Positions 22,153 to 33,899 are shown, counted from the stretch's first letter. The stretch: DNA of 64,000 bases from Bombyx mori (GCF_030269925.1 NC_085131.1:5131501-5195500); one strand, 5' to 3'. Made by a program: numbers and translations. The notes: generated from the sequence alone by a model not told the origin.

Positions 22153-22267
22153 AGGAAATCAGAAACAGACTTACCGATCAAAGACCATCATAGTATTGAA
22201 GATACAAACAATGGAAGAATATATCAAAATGATTACATGCGAAAAAGACCACACTAAAAATATGTTT
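22153..22267. repeat. 115-bp direct repeat, right copy, flanking Bm1
   Basis: Second copy of the unit at 21599-21713, starting right after the Bm1 A-tail. Confidence 0.97.
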
Positions 22268-22985
22268 CGGGAGCATTGATACCTAATACCCGTTCCACCT
22301 CAGTCCGCCCCCAACAATAAGTTCTCATTGCCCTCCGATCTAATTCTTGCCACGTTTCAGATACCCATTTGTGTCATACAAAACGTATGTCTATTTATGT
22401 GTATTTTACATTCGAACGATAAAACCCCAAGAGTTTGGTCACGTTCCGTTGGGGGAATCGCGTTACGTCTTTGTTTTATGTTTAAAGTTCTACCAAGAAT
22501 TATTCGTGTAACTAATTTAGTTTACGGGGTACGTTACTTTGTTGCGAATTGTTATGTTTACATTTAAATCTTATATCAAGTTAATTGTCTCAACGTTGAG
22601 TAGGTGTTAATGGTAGAGTCTTTTGTGATTTACTCAACCTTAGCGGATTGCTGTGAGGTCTTTTAAGCAAGCATGAGACAAAACGTTATTTCAATGCTTG
22701 CGAAAGACAGAATGAAAATCTGGTTTTTTTTTTTCGAGGTAAAAATGTTACTTCGTATATTTTCCCTGTCTTCGTCAATTCGTTCTTAGTATATTCCGTA
22801 TATAAAATACGGATAATCTGAATCGAATTTAATAACCAATAACTTTTCTGCGTCACTACAGGGTACCGCTAAAGGCTTTAACATCTTGAGGTAATCGTAA
22901 ACAGGCAAACCAACTCAACTAATGTTATTTAAAGTGCTATCAAGGTCAATAGTTAACACGATGTTTTTTAGGCTGCAACAAAGTT
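22268..22985. other. unassigned DNA
   Basis: Nothing recognised. The 79-codon plus frame at 22328-22567 has no motif. Confidence 0.5.
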
Positions 22986-23319
22986 AGTCGTGGCCTAAAG
23001 GATAAGACGCCCGGTACTCGTGTCGATACGACTAAGCCTCCGTTGAAATATCACAGGATTTAATTGCAATTTTATCACTGGTGGTAGGACCTCTTGGGAG
23101 TCCGCACGGGTAGGTACCACCACCCCGCCTATTTCCGCCGTGAAGCAGTAATGCGTTTCGGTTCGAAGGGTGGGGCAGCCGTTGTAACTATACTGAGACC
23201 TTAGAACTTATATCTCGAGGTGGGTGGCGCATTTACGTTGTAGATGTCTATGGGCTCCAGTAACCACTTGACACCAGGTGGGCTGTGAGCTCGTCCATCC
23301 ATCTAAGCAATAAAAAAAA
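22986..23319 (+). mobile_element. Bm1 SINE with shortened head
   Basis: The A-box region GTGGCCTAAAGGATAAGACG is intact, but the head then departs from the usual sequence. The GGTTCGAATCC B-box is missing and about 100 bp of the middle segment is deleted before CACTGGTGGTAGG. The body and A-tail are complete. Without a B-box the internal promoter is probably weak or dead. Confidence 0.9.
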
Positions 23320-23838
23320 TTAAAAAAAATTGCAAAAGAAATATTAATGAAGCACTCACCACTTAACAAGCGTTCACATATGACTTTAAAATGAGGTTTC
23401 TGTAAAAACAATTAAAATAACACTCGATGCTGCTCGCCAAAAATACAGTTAGTTAGCTATACGATCGTATCAGCGTAGTACAATAGCGGCAAATTTTATG
23501 CGAAAACGTTATCTAAATACATTTTTTATGATAATGCGCGAAGGGACGATCCGTACGGGACCGGGACGGGTTAAAAATTCATTTATTACCCGTGATCCGC
23601 GCCAAGAGCAGAACGTGGAATGATTGATAAGATGTCACAGTCGCAGTCGAGTCGTTCGTTCACTAGATTGTATTTAAAGATAAAACGTATCTTGAATGAA
23701 TTTTTCCTTTGCCGTTTCAATGATCTTACATGCATATGCTCTTTATTGCTGCAGTCTATCTAGCTCATTGGGTTCACCGTTGGTCATCTTGAAACAAAAG
23801 GTTGAGAAGTCTTAATAGGAGCAATAAAAAGAAAACAC
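23320..23838. other. unassigned DNA
   Basis: No gene or repeat recognised. Confidence 0.5.
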
Positions 23839-24130
23839 TTTTTTTTTTTATTGCTTAGATGGGTGGACGAGCTCACAGCCCACCTGGTGTTAAGTGGTTA
23901 CTGGAGTCCATAGACATCCACAACGTAAATGCGCCACGCACCTTGAGATACAAGTTCTAAGGTCTCAAGTATAGTTACAACGGCTGCCCCACCCTTCAAA
24001 CCGAAACGCATTACTGCTTCACGGCAGAAATAGGCAGGGTGGTGGTACCCAGCCGCGCGGACTCACAAGAGGTCCTACCACCAGTAATTACGCAAATTAT
24101 AATTTTGCGGGTTTCATTTTTATTACACGA
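23839..24130 (-). mobile_element. Bm1 SINE, truncated in the middle segment
   Basis: T-tract, full body, then extends past the common truncation point into the middle segment (ATTACGCAAATTATAATTTTG, CATTTTTATTACACGA). The tRNA-like head is missing. It is longer than most truncated copies here. Confidence 0.94.
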
Positions 24131-24828
24131 GTTCGAGTAGATTTTCACAGAGACTTTAAAACCAATACTAATTTTACCACTGATTCGGAATGCAGTTTTA
24201 CCATTGAGAAGAATCGGTAAGTAACTCAGGGCTTACCTCTTTCTTTCCTTCCTTCACCTTGATCGTAATATGACTTTTCCAAACGCCACATCATAATTTT
24301 TTGCTCTTTTTGTTCGAGACTCTCTTAAAAACTACGTTATCTCTATTTCCCGAGAACCGCGCTATTGTCGTAAACAAAGAAACGTTAAGAGTACAGTCGT
24401 AAAGTGAAAAGAAATTCAAGCAGACATAATTTTCTGATCCTCTTAATATAAACAAACAAATAAAAGAGCTCTTAAATTTCATTAAAAATGTTACGAAATA
24501 AAGACGAAAGACCGCGTGTTATGAGAACGCCCATCATTTTTATCACTTTGCCTGAAAACTTTAATAATGTTGCGACACAAGGTAACGCCTTTGAATTATG
24601 AGCTTTATATGCACGGGGTGCTTTTTAATTTGGTCACGATCCTTCTGCGGGGTTCGCCGTACCCGACCCATGAGAATGTCTCGTTTGGATTTATTAAAGA
24701 TTTTATCATGTAAAATATTTAAGCATCTTCCGAATGTTGAATCCGAAATTTTTGTATTGTTTATTAGGTACTGTTTGTGTGGATATTAATATTATAAATT
24801 GTGTTGTGGACTTTGATTATATAAATTT
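24131..24828. other. unassigned DNA
   Basis: Nothing recognised. Confidence 0.5.
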
Positions 24829-25050
24829 ACTAGCCGTACTCGCCCGCTTCGCTGGGCATTTAAAATTAACGTTATTATTTATTGTCATTATTATTAGGGA
24901 GTCCAACACTCATATAAATAATAGCCTATCCATTAAGTACATGTATTTTCTATATGGATAAAAAGTTTTAAGTCAATCGGATGCATGGTTCAGTAGTTAT
25001 AACGGAACATCCGTAAACCCACACTGTAGACTTATATATTAGTATAGATT
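24829..25050 (+). mobile_element. CTAG-headed short repeat, family C
   Basis: Starts ACTAGCCGTACTCGCCCGCT and ends TATATTAGTATAGATT. The interior is diverged from the other copies. Non-coding. Confidence 0.75.
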
Positions 25051-25285
25051 ATTATATACATATGTCAGATGTTTTATGTGCAAATATACAAACATACCCG
25101 TAACATTTTTCAACACATGTTTATTTGAACTTAAAATATGACTATATAAATAAATATAATATATAAAATATATAACAGAGTGCCGAGTATATTTTTTACA
25201 GTACAATTGGTTGAAGGCCACACTTAGCTGAGACTTCTGGGAAATATTAAGAGACTCCTTTTTCTTAACTACCCGCATAGTAAGT
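25051..25285. other. unassigned AT-rich DNA
   Basis: Nothing recognised. Confidence 0.5.
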
Positions 25286-25536
25286 TTTTTATTTATTTAT
25301 TGCTTAGATGAGTGGACGAGCTCAAAGCCCACCTAGTGTTAAGTCGTTACTGAAGCCCATAGACATCTACGACGTAAATGTGCCACCCACCTTGAGATAT
25401 AAGTTCTAAGGTCTCAAGTATAGTTACAACGGCTGCCCCACCCTTCAAACCGAAACGCATTACTGCTTCACGGCAGAAATTGGCAGGGTGGTGGTACCCA
25501 CCCGCGTGGACTCACAAGAGTTCCTACCATCAGTAA
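25286..25536 (-). mobile_element. Bm1 SINE, 5'-truncated
   Basis: Minus strand, from the T-rich tail through the body to the TTACTGATGGTAGG truncation point. Confidence 0.94.
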
Positions 25537-26493
25537 AGTAAGCTTATAATACTACTGCTGCTACCATACAAAGTGTCAACCCAATCGGATAAATAGCACG
25601 TAAACGCAGAGGAGACATCGCTACGAGGTTTTTTAACAGCAAAAAGCCAGATTGCTTCATATTGGTTCAAAATCCATATTGTACATAAACCAGTAATAAA
25701 GAAAATAATGACTTTCAAATTCAAATGTAATCTTACCGAGAAGAAACCGCATATAATGGCCGTACAGGGTGTTTTTTTTTACCCTCGAAATACCTAGTTT
25801 GGATGACGACACCATAATATTACTCACCTTACCTTTCAATCGCTTTCAACGAAACCCTTTGTCATTTTTGGTACATTACTCAACCCTCTGTATAAACACA
25901 ACAGAATTTGTAAAAATAACAAGTGCCTCGTCAAACAGAAGCACGAGTGAAAATACCGAAATCCATTAATAAAATTGAATTAGTGAGCGGCACTGGACAA
26001 TAGTCCCACACTCGATGGACAAAACGAAATAATCCTTAAAAAGAACCGAAAACCATACCCGTTCACTCTTGTATGACAAAGCCACTTTGGATTATTTGGG
26101 ATTATCAAAACGTCTGGTTGGCTACAAGTGTTTTTTTTTTTGTTTTTGCTCTGCGAATTTTACGTGCCTACTTTATTAAATTCAATATGTTCCGTTCTTT
26201 TACGCTGATTTTGAATAAGAAGAAAATAAGTAGTTACTATTGCATTGTTTTTTTTTCGCATTTTCGTGCTCAAGGCTTCGGACGTGTCCCGCAAATTGAT
26301 GTTTTTCGGGACGAACTGTCGGTTTATGAGTTTGTACTTGTAAGTACACTATGTATATTTGATTTGTGTACCAATTGCTCTTTTCATGACCTACTGGTTT
26401 TATTATTTACTTATAACTGTTTATAGCTTAAGATTTTGAAATATATTCTAAAAAAAAAAACTTTTCTAATTCTCACAGAAACTCCGTTTTGTT
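25537..26493. other. unassigned AT-rich DNA
   Basis: A 117-codon plus frame (26073-26426) is rich in Phe, Leu and Tyr codons, with poly(T)-driven FFF runs. It has no motif, so I do not call it a gene. An oligo(A) tract lies at 26451-26460. Confidence 0.5.
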
Positions 26494-26665
26494 TTATTGC
26501 CCTTGTAGGCAGACGAGCATGCGGCCCAACTGACGGTGAGTGGTTACCGTCGCTCATAGACATCAGCAATGCCGGAAACAGAGCGAATCCGCTGCCTACC
26601 GTTTAATACTCTCCACAAGCCTCGTTTGAAGAAGGACATGTCATAGCGCTCGGGAAACACCGTTA
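26494..26665 (-). mobile_element. LINE 3' fragment (RLWNELP family)
   Basis: The minus strand matches the 3' terminus of the LINE at 48418-48800 (CCTTGTAGGCAGACGAGCAT, CCTCGTTTGAAGAAGGACAT, CATAGCGCTCGGGAAACACC). It stops at CACCGTTACG, where a short GTTACGAAT duplication follows (26662-26683). Confidence 0.82.
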
Positions 26666-26712
26666 CGAATTTACGTTACGAATATTCAACTATTCACTTT
26701 TCAAATATATTT

Positions 26713-26959
26713 TTTACTGGTGGTAGGACCTCTTGTGAGTCCGCGCGGGTAGGTCCCAACCGCCTTACCTATTTCTGCCGTGAAGCAGCAATGCGTTTCG
26801 GTCTGAAGGGTAGGGCAGCCGTTGTAACTATACTGAGACCTTAGAACTTATATCTCAAGGTGGGTGGCGCATTTACGTTGTAGATGTCTATGGGCTTCGG
26901 TAACCACTTAACACCAGGTGGGTTGTGAGCTCGTCCACCCATCTAAGTAATAAAAAAAA
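26713..26959 (+). mobile_element. Bm1 SINE, 5'-truncated
   Basis: Starts exactly at TTACTGGTGGTAGGACC and ends ATCTAAGTAATAAAAAAAA. Headless copy at the common truncation point. Confidence 0.95.
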
Positions 26960-28367
26960 GAAAATAAAATAACAAAAAATAATTAACTTTGAGTACTGCA
27001 TTTCAACAATATTCGTAACAAGGCACTCGGCGTTCGTTCGAGACATTGTTTCTCAATTTTCCGGTAGATCGCGGATCATTTCCGTATCGCGCACCCGTGT
27101 GTAGGTACCGACATAAAAGTTCTCATTACCGGGGTCGAGTCCGTCGAAGCGTCAGTGAAACTCTACTGGGTGCTCTGTTTATTTGAAAATAAAACAGTGT
27201 TTTACGACAGTGCCTCGCTGTTTTGTAGCGCACTTCACAAAAGACGGCCAGTAAGCGCTGTGCTGTTGCCTTTTGCAGATTATTTGCACTCAATTCTATT
27301 TGTTATTGTGTAAATGTTAAGGAAATTTGTAGCGTGTTTGTAATATTTGCAACGTGGGCTACATCTAGATACTTAAAAGTATTGTGGATTTTTTTTATTT
27401 ATGTCATTTACTGCAGATTTTGCATACATATTACATTCATTAACAATAACATTTCACATGGAATACCAAAATGAAATAAAAACAATAACAACAACTTCGG
27501 AATAAAATAATAATAAAACAAAAAATAAAAATTAATATCAAAACTACTTTAACCTAAAGGCTGTGTGGATCCAGAGTGCTCAACATGCACACATGTTCAA
27601 TATTGCATTATTGGGCAGTCCAGATCCATCCGCGAGGTAAACAGCCGCAGGTAGCTATTACGACTTATAATAATATTAATTATATTTGTTATAATTGTAA
27701 ATCAATACCATACACATCCTCTCCAAAAGTTTAATTCTTTTACTATTTCTTTTAACGTATCAAACTGTATCATGCCAATTAATCTATTCTCCAATAATTC
27801 ATCAATCTTGATACTTGCCTAGTCAAAAAACACACCGTAGTTGGTTTTTACCCCTGTCTGTACCCTCCCCTCTACATCCTCCCCCTCTCTGTGTCAAAAC
27901 GTGATGTCTGAAGGTGAAGCTCGGGTTTTTGCGAGGCCACGATTTCTCCTACATTATTACTGGGCTGAACTTTGAGTGTCAGCGCTTCGTAGCGATTGCT
28001 GGCGTTTTTGCTAATGCGGGACATCATTCTCTTTTTATTTTTCGAAGAGCCCGTTTTGTTTTTGGCATCGACATTGTTTTTCGGCGTCGATTTGTAGGTT
28101 GTTGAACTTTTCATTAGATAGGTTAAATGCTTAGGACATATAAAAGAGATGCGTGCTTTTATTGTTAGTGCATAAGATTATAGCACATTTCATTGCATAT
28201 AGTAGGATGTTAGACCAAATGTTTTCTTTATATGACTAAATCTTAAAGGACCGTACACTTGCATTCCATAAATTGTTAAAACTATTTACACATATTTTAC
28301 AACTTCTGAGGCACATATAAAAAACATATTTTATAGTATAAATCAACGAAAACATTATCATTCTCCT
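26960..28367. other. unassigned DNA; weak 80-codon frame
   Basis: A moderately GC-rich patch at about 27050-27280 has no recognised content. The minus strand carries an 80-codon frame at 27872-28114, Lys/Ser/Asn-rich at the start (KNKTGSSKNKK) and followed by a stop. A TATAAAAG sequence lies upstream of it on the minus side at about 28139-28146. It has no domain and could be a chance frame or the start of an unrecognised retroelement gag. I give it low weight. Confidence 0.35.
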
Positions 28368-28510
28368 GCCCTTCTCCCAGCCAACTGGGGTCGGCGCAAC
28401 ATGTTTTCCTTGCATATTTCTCTATCATATACCATTTCTTCGCTCACTCTATTCTTATACATATCGTCTTTCACGCAATCCATCCATTTTTTTTTAACTC
28501 TACCTATTCC
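28368..28510 (-). pseudogene. LINE C-terminal remnant, copy 1
   Basis: The minus strand reads KKWMDCVKDDMYKNRVSEEM and, after a frame change, CADPSWLGEGQEND. The order KxWM[DE]CVxxDM ... CADP..W matches the neighbouring fragment at 28663-28895, so both derive from the same LINE clade. It is frameshifted and headless. Confidence 0.72.
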
Positions 28511-28662
28511 TCTGATTCCAAAGCCTGACCAAAGTCAATACAACCTAGGCTCAAGGTCAACAAAAGCATTCCCAAGGAGGGTTGAAGTCGTCAGGCAGGC
28601 GGTTGGTCATAAAAAAATGCCAAAACTTAGAGCTTCATGAGAATAAGAAAAAATCAACGAAA
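28511..28662. other. unassigned spacer between LINE remnants
   Basis: No feature recognised between the two related fragments. Confidence 0.5.
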
Positions 28663-28895
28663 ATCTTCTTTTTTTTCTTCACTTTATCCCAGTAGGTAGG
28701 ATCGGCACATCTAATTTTTCTCTTCCATTTTCTTCTATCAGCCGTCAGCTCAACACCCACTCCTCTCTCTATCTCTCTATCTCTCATATCTTCATTCACA
28801 CACTCCATCCATATCTTCTTCGGTCGACCTCTTCGTCCCCCTTTACCTTGCTCTACAATTTCCATATCTCCTATCAAATGCATCTTCTCTCAACG
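28663..28895 (-). pseudogene. LINE C-terminal remnant, copy 2
   Basis: The open minus-strand frame contains GRRGRPKKIWMECVNEDM, then RKWKRKIRCADPTYWDKVKK ending in an A/G-rich tail. This is a typical LINE protein C-terminus (GRP..W / W...I...DP..WDK). It is 5'-truncated with no catalytic domain. Confidence 0.82.
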
Positions 28896-29239
28896 AAAAT
28901 ATAAATAAATAAAAAGTATATAAAAAGATGGCAACCGATTTCTTAATAGAAATTTATCAATTACGTAGCGTCAGTATTGACGTTAGCAAGATGTCTCAAT
29001 ATTTAGAGTGACAATAATTTTAGTAATAATGTCGTCTGTGCCACATACCGACGCTCGTCTCTGCCGACGCTAATCTATTTACGAGGGAACTTTTTACACG
29101 TAGTTTCGTTTTTTTTTTCTCTTCATTGTTATTCGTTCGTCACGTTTACCTTGAAAATCGAACGATAATTTTCTCCGACCGAATTTTCGTACAAGTCCTA
29201 ACCTCATTCAAAGTACTAGTGATTGGTTATAGGGCAATC
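28896..29239. other. unassigned DNA
   Basis: Nothing recognised. Confidence 0.5.
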
Positions 29240-29400
29240 ACGTAGGTGTACTGTTTCCTGAATTTTTATTGTGAAGCAATGACGCATCCTTCGGTTTGAA
29301 GGAATTGAAAATTGAGCCTTCGTCTTCGAATTCAAGGTCGTTGACGGCATTGAGTTTATGATGTTTATGGACTCCACCAAGTAACACCATTTGAACTGCG
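29240..29400 (+). mobile_element. degenerate Bm1 remnant
   Basis: The order matches a plus-strand Bm1 body: TTTTTATTGTGAAGCAATGA, CGGTTTGAAGG, GTTTATGGACTCCACC, AAGTAACACCA. Strongly diverged. Confidence 0.6.
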
Positions 29401-29462
29401 AACCATTGAATATAGTTAAAAATGTGAATTATTTCACAAATTAGCATGTTCGTTCTGTTAAC

Positions 29463-29565
29463 TCAAAAGTTAACTCAAATTTGTATGGAGTTGGAAAAGC
29501 TTCCCTTGGTTTGCCGCTAGGGGCGCTGTTCCAACTCCATACAGATTTGAGTTAACTTTTACGCG
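29463..29565. repeat. near-perfect inverted repeat (hairpin)
   Basis: The left arm AAAGTTAACTCAAATTTGTA + TGGAGTTGGA is the reverse complement of the right arm (TCCAACTCCATACAGATTTG + AGTTAACTTT) with one mismatch, so the arms are about 30 bp. The 30-35 bp loop contains GCCGCTAGGGGCGCTG. It could be a short foldback element or a hairpin-forming RNA. No promoter evidence. Confidence 0.93.
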
Positions 29566-29934
29566 ATCGACAAGTTAAAAAACTCGCATTAATTTGAGTT
29601 CAGTCATTTTAACACATGACGATTTTTAGAACATAATTGCGGCGTTACGTTACGTGCTATTTTCGTATTGTTACGTGGTTACGTCGTTTGTCATGACGCG
29701 TTGTCAAACGAAGCCAAGAGTGTATTCTAAATGATACTGTAAGCGTGAAAAGAATGCAATATTGTATTGTTCCTGAATTTGCTACTATACTATTATACGT
29801 TTTCGTACATGCGTATCTTCATTTTTCAATTGATTCAATTTGAAACGCAAGTAATGAAGTTGTTTGAGTTATTTTATTTAGTTACTTTAGGGTTTCAGGT
29901 TTGAACGCGTAATAATATTGACTTATTAACCGTT
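29566..29934. other. unassigned DNA
   Basis: Nothing recognised. Confidence 0.5.
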
Positions 29935-29947
29935 AAGCATCTGTGAA

Positions 29948-30356
29948 TGTAACCTTGATAGAACTATAGTGACTGTTTTCAGACTTCGTTCCGGGCACAT
30001 CCCATCAATAAATTTGCTGTTTTAATTGGGAAGGCTCCTGGTCCCAAGTGTTCAGTTTGTGATGTAGTGGAAGATGCTTTTCACATTATGATGGAGTGTG
30101 CGCGGAATGATGATTTGAGACAACAATTCTTTGCAAAATATATAGATTTTCGACAAGTTGGAGGTGTAAATTACGTATTGGCCTTTCCGGAATCCGAAAT
30201 GGCTAAGTCACTTTATAAAATAGTGTTGGTGGGCCTTCAGTGACGATAACAGTTTCCTTAATTTTTTTATATAATTATTTTGTTACTTTCTTTTGTTGCA
30301 CAATGGAGTGACATATTCACTAGGTGAATAATATCCTTAAATAAAGATACAAAAAA
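29948..30356 (+). mobile_element. LINE 3' end with 13-bp target duplication
   Basis: The insert is bounded by AAGCATCTGTGAA on both sides (29935-29947 and 30357-30369) and ends ATAAAGATACAAAAAAAA. It contains the C-terminal coding end described at 30003-30243 and about 110 bp of 3' UTR. Severely 5'-truncated, with no catalytic domain. Confidence 0.9.
30003..30243 (+). pseudogene. LINE protein C-terminus with CCHC motif
   Basis: The frame INKFAVLIGKAPGPKCSVCD then VVEDAFHIMMECARND has the spacing C-x2-C-x7-H-x4-C, the zinc-knuckle-like C-terminus of several LINE clades. It runs on to KIVLVGLQ and stops at 30241-30243. Just upstream, FRLRSGHIP lies in another frame, so a one-base indel at about 30001 breaks the product. 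There is no start codon because the element is truncated. Confidence 0.82.
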
Positions 30357-30369
30357 AAGCATCTGTGAA

Positions 30370-31155
30370 AATGCACAGGTCTGGAAAAACGCTCCAAGAT
30401 CGCTCGTCTTACGAGACGTAATTTCATATCATCACCATCTCATTTAATTTCATCTCAATCGATTACAGTATCAAATAAATCAACTGCATCTCATTCAGCT
30501 CTATATCATTTAAGAAAAAATGTAGATATGATAGCTAAACATTTTCATTCACTTGACACTGGCAACAATGGCTTCACAAGAAGCCGATTGCCATACTGGA
30601 AAAAGAGGACGAAAAATTTAATTTCTTTAATTTTTTTTTAAATTTCTTTAATTTAATTTGAAGACTCCCTAAGTCTGTTACTGCACAGCAAAACTGATGT
30701 TACTATAGTCTCACAGCTCTTTGTGCGATCTTGAGATATATGCTTAAAGTTTTATTTGAAATAATTATATCTTTATTTTGCGCAATAATGAAATAACACT
30801 TTTTTTAAACATATTATTATCCGCAACACGCTTCGTCAGATTATAGAAACAGAGTTATTAGCAACATGCTTCGTCAAAAAGTACAATACTTACTTTCAGC
30901 TACAAGCGTCGTCATAATTGAAATAATGTCTTACTCCTCAAAACATAATATGTACATCAAACGAAGCAACAGATTGACATGATTTTTTTGAAAGTGACAG
31001 TTTTAGGTCAGACGTGTGACTTAGGCCAAACTTTATCCCGAAAAAACATCTCACGTGAAACGATTTTATTATCTTTACGAAAATTAGGTGACATTTGGAA
31101 AAAAACTAATTGGCAATATTCCTTGAACCCATGCCCCAAACCGCGTATAACAGCT
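30370..31155. other. unassigned DNA
   Basis: AT-rich, with no gene or element recognised. The phrase CTTCGTCA recurs at intervals near 30832-30912 without a clear unit. Confidence 0.45.
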
Positions 31156-31403
31156 AATCTCTATATATAAAAGTGAATTGCCGTTCGTTAGTCTCGCTAA
31201 AACTCGAGAACGGCTGGACCGATTTGGCTAATTTTGGTCTTGAATTATTCGTGGAAGTTCAGGGAAGGTTTAAAAGGTGAGAAAATATAAAAAATCTCGG
31301 ATTTTATATAAAAACAAACAATTTTGTTTTTCCTTTGATGTGTCCCCTTGATGTGTCTTTTATTTATCGATTGAGGCACTACGAAGTCTGCCGGGTCAGC
31401 TAG
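31156..31403 (-). mobile_element. CTAG-headed short repeat, family B
   Basis: Minus strand: starts at GCTAGCTGACCCGGCAGACT and ends at the CTATATATA tail. Contains CTCGAGAACGGCTGGACCGA. Slightly shorter than the copies at 18373 and 35750. Confidence 0.88.
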
Positions 31404-32610
31404 CGATCTATAAAAATGAGTTAACACAAGTGTTGAACTCATTTCACGTAATATTTAGAATTATAGTTCGGAAAATCGCGGTAGTCAATTCGAAAATCTC
31501 CTAAAACCACCTATAGTATACAAAGGAAAACTAGTCGTTTCACGTAATGTCATAACGCCGCATAACAGCGGCATAAGTCTCGTCAAACGTTATTCTAGTG
31601 TCGTTACGTTGTTTGTCGCGACACGACTTCGTGTTTGTCGAACGAAGCCAAGAATGTAATCCGAATAATGTGCCCGTAAGTGATGTAGCAGCGTAAGAAA
31701 ACAAGACATTCGTATTTTTATATGTTTATTTGTTTGTACGGAAGACATGAATAATGCGATCGCAATAAAAGTTTTCGAGTTAAAGAATCACTTGCGAATT
31801 TCACGGATGCCCGACGACAGCGTTATACAATGGCAAAGGACTTTGTATTAAAAGTATATTATGTTTTTTTTTCTTTAAATTAAAATATTTTTATGCCACA
31901 TCTAAACGATATCTAACTGTTACAAATTATAGGCTTAGAATAAATTTGTAAGCAATCGAATAAGTAATTTCGTGAAGCAGCTAATGGTAGAAGTCTTCTT
32001 GTTTTATGATAAAATAGTAGAATCTGGTATGTATAGATATTGAAAAAAATAATGAAATAAAAAATGGCGCTAAATAAAGATTAAAATATGTGCAGTTTTT
32101 TTTTTAATTAAATTCTGTCTCTGTGTATTTTTCTTTATTCATGCTAGCGCATGTACTGATATTTGCAATACGATTTTATGCACAAATTCAAAACGGATTT
32201 TCACGAGTACAGAGAGATTAATTTGGAGCAAAACGTAGGCTTTCTTTCGGTAAAATCGGAATCTGGAAAAACTGGCATCCTTTCTAGAATTTTGAATTTT
32301 TTTACCTTTCTACTTTTAATTTTTTTATAAAAAAAAAACTATTTTCATACTACTCTGTTACGAAAGTACTGAGAAAACATTAATAACCACTGGAACTCGA
32401 TCAACGATGCGATAATATGTAGTAATAATAATAATAATAATATAACTGATCATTTAACACCACATGTACAGAGTAAGCTTAAAAAACAAATAATAGACGG
32501 TGACATAAATTGGCGGCCTTATCGCTAAAAGCGATCTCTTCCAGGCAACCTTGCAGGGAGAGGAATAAGCAAACTGGATGGTACTATTACTTAATAAAGT
32601 CACATAAAAA
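31404..32610. other. unassigned AT-rich DNA
   Basis: A short (TAA)n run lies near 32421-32441. Nothing else recognised. Confidence 0.5.
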
Positions 32611-32978
32611 TATCTAATATATAAAATTCTCGTGTCACAATGTTCGTTCCCATACTCCTCCGAAACCGCTTGACCGATTCTCATGAATTTTTTTATGCAT
32701 ATTCAGTAAGCCTGAAAATCAGCTACTATCTATTTTTCTAACCTTTAAGTGATAAGGGGTGTTCAACCCAAAAAATTTTTTTTTAGTTTTTTGATATTTT
32801 TTTTATTTATTATATTGCATCAAAAAATACATACAACTCTAAATTTGCACTTTTTTATCACCAACCCTTGCTTTTTAATAGTAATTTTCATAATTTTATC
32901 ATTTTCTATCCCTATTATTTATGGCAAGCAATTATTCTATTATATATGGCAAGACAACGTTTGCCGGGTCAGCTAGTA
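32611..32978 (-). mobile_element. CTAG-headed short repeat, related to families B/C
   Basis: On the minus strand it begins ACTAGCTGACCCGGCAAACG and ends at a TATATTAGATA tail. It carries the ACCGATTCTCATGAATTT-type core common in lepidopteran repeats. Non-coding, despite a 76-codon minus frame. Confidence 0.78.
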
Positions 32979-33332
32979 TACTTATATACACATGTGAAAA
33001 ACAAATACAATATAAGATAGACTTACATACGATTGAATACAAATATTTAAAATTGTTAACATTAATTCTACGCCTTTATTAGTTAATAGTATGATTCAAA
33101 AAACAGTAATAGTACCATGTTTGCCTTCTCATTTCATTTTACATGTTTACGGATCATTTTGTTTTATTGGTAAATTATATGTCTCATTAAACACGGTAAT
33201 ATGCTCGTTAATTTTACACTCGATAAGCAATTGCAACACACGTTAGTCAGAACTTATAATGTTTTATTTTAAATCATACACATCACGGTAATTTTGTACG
33301 CTAGCAAATAATTGAGTTGCGTTATAAAGTAA
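32979..33332. other. unassigned AT-rich DNA
   Basis: Nothing recognised. Confidence 0.5.
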
Positions 33333-33749
33333 ACTAGTGGTCCCGCAGTAGTCGAAATTCGACTATAATTAATTGGAATTGTAAGTTTGTACACCATTAT
33401 GATTGTATTTTATACTTCTATAATCACAAATTTCGCCAAGACTACACTATAAAAAAATATTAACAAAGACAAACAATATTTAATTTATTCTTAATTTGAC
33501 AACAGACGTCAAGAACAAAAGTTTGACAATAAATAGTATGCATGCGTGTGTGCGTCAAATACACAGTATGTAGTGTGTGTAATGTTTTCTTTATTGATTT
33601 AATGTATCTTTTGTGCACTATTTTAAAAAACTATTAGCATTGTGCACTTCTTCTCTATATTCTCTATAAGTGTGGAAAATTTCATACTCCTGCGTCCGCG
33701 CAATTTTCGTAAAAAGGGATACAAAGTTTTTGCTTCACGTATTAATAAA
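33333..33749 (+). mobile_element. CTAG-headed short repeat, family A
   Basis: Starts ACTAGTGGTCCCGCAGTAGT and runs collinear with the other family A copies to CACGTATTAATAAAG. Confidence 0.9.
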
Positions 33750-33798
33750 GTAAATATCGTTTAATGTACTATGTTCGTTGACTTATATCACGACTCAT

Positions 33799-33870
33799 TT
33801 CCTAAGTAATGAACAGATTAATTAATAATTGTGTGATTTTATTGAAAACTTACATAGTATTGTTACTTAA
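33799..33870. repeat. 72-bp direct repeat, left copy, flanking Bm1
   Basis: Matches 34141-34211 with about four substitutions and a small indel. Begins TTCCTAAGTAATGAAC and ends TTACTTAA. Confidence 0.93.
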
Positions 33871-33899
33871 TTTATTATTTAATAAACTTTTTTCATCTA

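Noticed and set aside
26073..26426. 117-codon plus frame
   Set aside because: Composition follows poly(T) and AT-rich DNA (Phe, Leu and Tyr runs), with no motif.
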